Below, one piece after another: positions 61,155 through 64,000 of a stretch of 64,000 nt of DNA (within the stretch, counting starts at the first letter, position 1; each line of letters starts with the position of its first letter). The stretch spans positions 17,342,171-17,406,170 of the forward strand of contig CM119263.1 in the NCBI GenBank assembly GCA_051294375.1, written 5' to 3'. The translations under genes and the position numbers were made by a program. This DNA is from Paraspadella gotoi. Taxonomy: Eukaryota > Chaetognatha. Below the pieces are notes generated by a model that was given only the letters and a program-made list of their open reading frames with translations, was not told the DNA's origin and made no database searches.

Positions 61155-62585
61155 ATGTCCCCTCCAATCTTCCCCCGGCGGCCGAAGAACAAATAATTCC
61201 GAGATTCTTTTTCCGTCGAAAAAAAAAAAAAACTGAAGATAAAAAGAGAAAAAAAAGGAGAATTGAAAGGAAAGGCAACTAAAATGAAATGAAAAAGAAA
61301 AAGAAAAGTAATCCTCAAAGTCGGTGGATTCTGCAGCCAAAGCATCAAGCGATGGGAGTCTCTTTGTCTCTCTGTCTCTGTCTCTCATTCTTCGCCTCGG
61401 TCTATCTCATCGCTTAATCGAAAACTAAGCTCGAGGGGCGAACGAACCTCGAAAGACAAAATTGATCAAAAATCGAGAAACTTTCAAAAATTGATATTTT
61501 CGGCGATTGTTTTTATTTTACCGTTTTTCTCTTGCGTATTAGCTTCCCGTTTTTTTGGTTTTTTTATTTCAAGACAGAAATATTGAGTTCCTACTTTTTT
61601 TTCAATGCCTGTGTCTTTAAAAATGATTTCCATATCATCGCAGGAGACTCAACCTCACCTAAAGTGAAATCAAATAATATTCTTTTCATATTTTTTAAAA
61701 AATTTTAGTTGCCACGCCAATTAATTATTCTCGACCAAGAAAAAATGGAAAGATGAATCGTTTATTCTCTGGGTCATAATTAGTCGTGTTTGCTTTAGTA
61801 GTTTTCGTGTACGAAGTCATACGCGGAACAGAAATTGTCTCAAAATTAATAATAAATTTACATGTCTCAGATTGTAACCCGACTGAAATACGAGGGGGAA
61901 AGAAGACTCGAATACCGCATGAGATCGAGTTAATTTCACTAAACTGAACCGGGTTTGTTTTGTGTTTTCGTCTCGAAGCGCGCAAAGAAAAAAGAGGCAG
62001 CGTGGACGACAGGGCGGATATCCGATTTGACGCTCGCTCCTTTTTTTAAATTATGGTTTTACGGTTAGTTAAGCCACTTCCGATCCGAGAAGGAAACGAG
62101 GACGATGAAAGCGACGACGACCACTTTTTGGGCCTCATAACGCCTACGAGATATTTTGTTTAACTCTAATGTCTAATTAATAGAGTTTGCGGCTCAGAAG
62201 CATTTATATGTGATCTTATTCATGGCGGAAGAAAAAAAAACATTTTGAATAATTTTTTTCTGTAATCTTCATCTTCAACTTAATCATGTAAAAATTTATA
62301 TCATCTCGTTATAAAAAAAAAATTTGAAAGTTACTCATTGTTACTAACAATGTTAGTATACTTTTATGTTTTAATTGTTCTTAGTTTGTGTCAGTTCGAT
62401 ATTTTTTTCTGTTTTTTTATTTCTTTCCCTCAACTTTTTTTCCCCATTTTTATGGTGGACCATCCTTTTTTTTCCCTTCCTTCCTCTGTCTGATTCTTGA
62501 TTTTTCCCGTTTCATGATGTTGAAATTTGGAAGCTAAGGCTAAAGGTCGGTTAGCTATTACCGGGATTTCAGATTTCCTCCGGCT

Positions 62586-62720
<135 letters not shown>

Positions 62721-63485
62721 CATAGGAATCGTCTGGAAAAAAAGGTTTTTTTTACCTCTTGTTATCAATACGGCCGATTTTTTTAACTCCATTCAAGTCT
62801 TGATTACTCCGGAAATCTCTCGGTGCCGAATCTCAGAAAATAATTTAAACAAAAAGAAAAAAAATTCGAATACACGATCGTCGAACTTATGAAATAAACT
62901 TGGTTTTATTTTGTCATATTTGCAAACTCAACAAAATTGCGGTTGATAGGCAAATTTTAAAAATATCTCAGTAATCATTCTAATTAAAAAAAATAACGCG
63001 GTTGAAGTCGTAATTCGGTCGCCATCCATATTTAATAATCCGATAAAAAAATATTCCAGGTGACGGATCCGTATTCAATCAATCGGTGGCTTTCCACTTT
63101 TTCTCTCGCGTCGACGGCCGATTCCATCAAGGATTCGGCGAAACTCTTCGTCGCGAATCTCATGGTCGTGTTGGGACTTCCGGTCGTCGGTCCTCGGTCG
63201 AGACGCTCTCCGTCCGTCTCTCCCGCTTCGCTCGCGGTCTCGCATCCTACGCTTGGCCACACCCCACTCGCCGCAAACCTCGTCCTTCGGTTCCCTCAAT
63301 TCCTCCATGGCGTGACATTCGACCTTGCCGCCCCTCGATTACCCCCAACCCCCTTTACTCCCGCTACTCCATCCCCAATTTAACCACCCCTTACGTGTTA
63401 TTTCCCGCTTCTCCCTCATTCTCTCAAACCTCCTCCACCTTTTTCCCCCTCCCAACCCCCTGCCGTGCGGCATGTCTTTTCCACC

Positions 63486-64000
63486 ATGCGTCTTCATGCT
63501 TCTGCTAATTTCGCCGGCGTCAATCATTTCCTCCTCCTCGTCGTTTTCCTCTTCCTCTTCCTTCTCCTCGCCCGCCAATCGGGCGCGTGCTCGCGTCGTC
63601 CAATCGTAAAGACGACGGTCGAGTTGTCGGCCCCGAACGCCGCTTCGGAGCCGACGTCCGCGAACTCGACGACTACGACGACGTCTCTGCCGACGCCCAC
63701 GATGACGTCGGGTTCCACTTCCGGTCAAAGGACGACGACTCGATCGACGGCGACGGCGTCTACTTCCCGCGCCCAGTCGCTGCCGCGTGAAGAGCAGCAG
63801 CCGTGTCCGGCGCCCTTGCGCGAAAACTACTGCCTCAACGACGGCACCTGCTTCATCATGGACTTACCGCAAGGTTGCTTGCCGACCGGCCGCACCTGCT
63901 TGAGCAACTGTAAATGCCGCAAAGGGTGGATGGGCGCCCGGTGCGGGGACCGCGCGATAGACAACGACGTCCTCGGCGGCGACGGAGGCGGCGACGACGG
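63486..64000 (+). CDS. EGF-domain growth-factor precursor (Spitz/neuregulin-like), 5' part
   Basis: Likely a ligand for an EGF-receptor/ErbB kinase. The frame opens after a stop at 63381 and the first ATG (63486, context CCACCATG) is followed by a hydrophobic signal segment, FLLLVVFLFLFLLLA, at about residues 15-29. Residues 40-100 are Thr/Ser-rich and probably O-glycosylated. An EGF module spans Cys107 to Cys153: cysteines at 107, 116, 122, 142, 144 and 153 match the canonical six, with YCLNDGTCF and GWMGARC as in Spitz, Vein and neuregulin. Two extra cysteines (131, 138) sit in a long 19-residue loop between the third and fourth. No stop before the window end, so a transmembrane segment downstream can be neither confirmed nor excluded. 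Confidence 0.8.
   Translation, partial: MRLHASANFAGVNHFLLLVVFLFLFLLLARQSGACSRRPIVKTTVELSAPNAASEPTSANSTTTTTSLPTPTMTSGSTSGQRTTTRSTATASTSRAQSLPREEQQPCPAPLRENYCLNDGTCFIMDLPQGCLPTGRTCLSNCKCRKGWMGARCGDRAIDNDVLGGDGGGDD

Noticed and set aside
61025-61388. Minus-strand frames reading repeated Ser-Leu
   Set aside because: Translation of a (CT)n microsatellite.

Overview
The window is animal nuclear DNA, most probably from an invertebrate bilaterian. Every recognisable gene is split by GT-AG introns and belongs to a metazoan family: a receptor tyrosine kinase, a secernin, a multi-Tudor germline protein, 14-3-3, a CD20-like four-pass membrane protein and an EGF-type ligand. Exons are GC-rich, introns and spacers are AT-rich, and long (GA)n/(CT)n microsatellites are frequent. 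A Torso-like kinase next to a Spitz/neuregulin-like ligand suggests a protostome, but the species cannot be fixed from sequence alone.

Layout. 1-10.5 kb: no convincing gene; a diverged tandem duplication, a purine-rich degenerate tract, a 41-bp minisatellite, GA and CGG repeats, and a 35-bp perfect hairpin with a hammerhead-ribozyme fragment in its loop. 10.68-16.59 kb (+): complete 8-exon receptor tyrosine kinase with an anosmin-like cysteine-rich N terminus and fibronectin III domains. 17.55-21.05 kb (+): secernin. 21.61-33.86 kb (-): 15-exon protein of 2268 residues with nine extended Tudor domains, convergent with secernin; its intron 8 holds a decayed TIR transposon. 35.26-36.12 kb (-): 14-3-3, with a tRNA-Gly(CCC) on the other strand upstream.

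36.9-37.1 kb holds two runs of N. 38.18-49.38 kb then repeats 25.39-36.86 kb in the same orientation: transposon, Tudor exons 8-1, 14-3-3 and tRNA. The second copy carries many scattered one-base indels that break the reading frames. I read it as an unmerged second haplotype or uncorrected contig rather than a true gene duplication. A third, diverged tRNA-Gly(CCC) follows at 50.1 kb.

51-53.8 kb (+): Ser/Gly-rich gene of unknown family whose intron holds a TA-flanked TIR element; inside that element is a 44-bp inverted repeat enclosing a nearly complete type I hammerhead ribozyme. 54.33-55.35 kb: second TA-flanked TIR element with a smaller palindromic element inside. 55.92-56.89 kb (-): CD20-like protein with C-terminal PPxY motifs. 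57-63.4 kb: mostly repeats and (CT)n tracts. 63.49 kb to the end (+): start of a secreted or membrane-tethered EGF ligand, cut by the window edge.

There is no operon logic. The themes are receptor and ligand signalling (kinase, EGF ligand), germline small-RNA biology (Tudor) and housekeeping (14-3-3, secernin, tRNA). The least ordinary material is the repeat fraction: hammerhead-bearing inverted repeats, and a small TIR family with a telomere-like interior present five times (nine with the duplicate).
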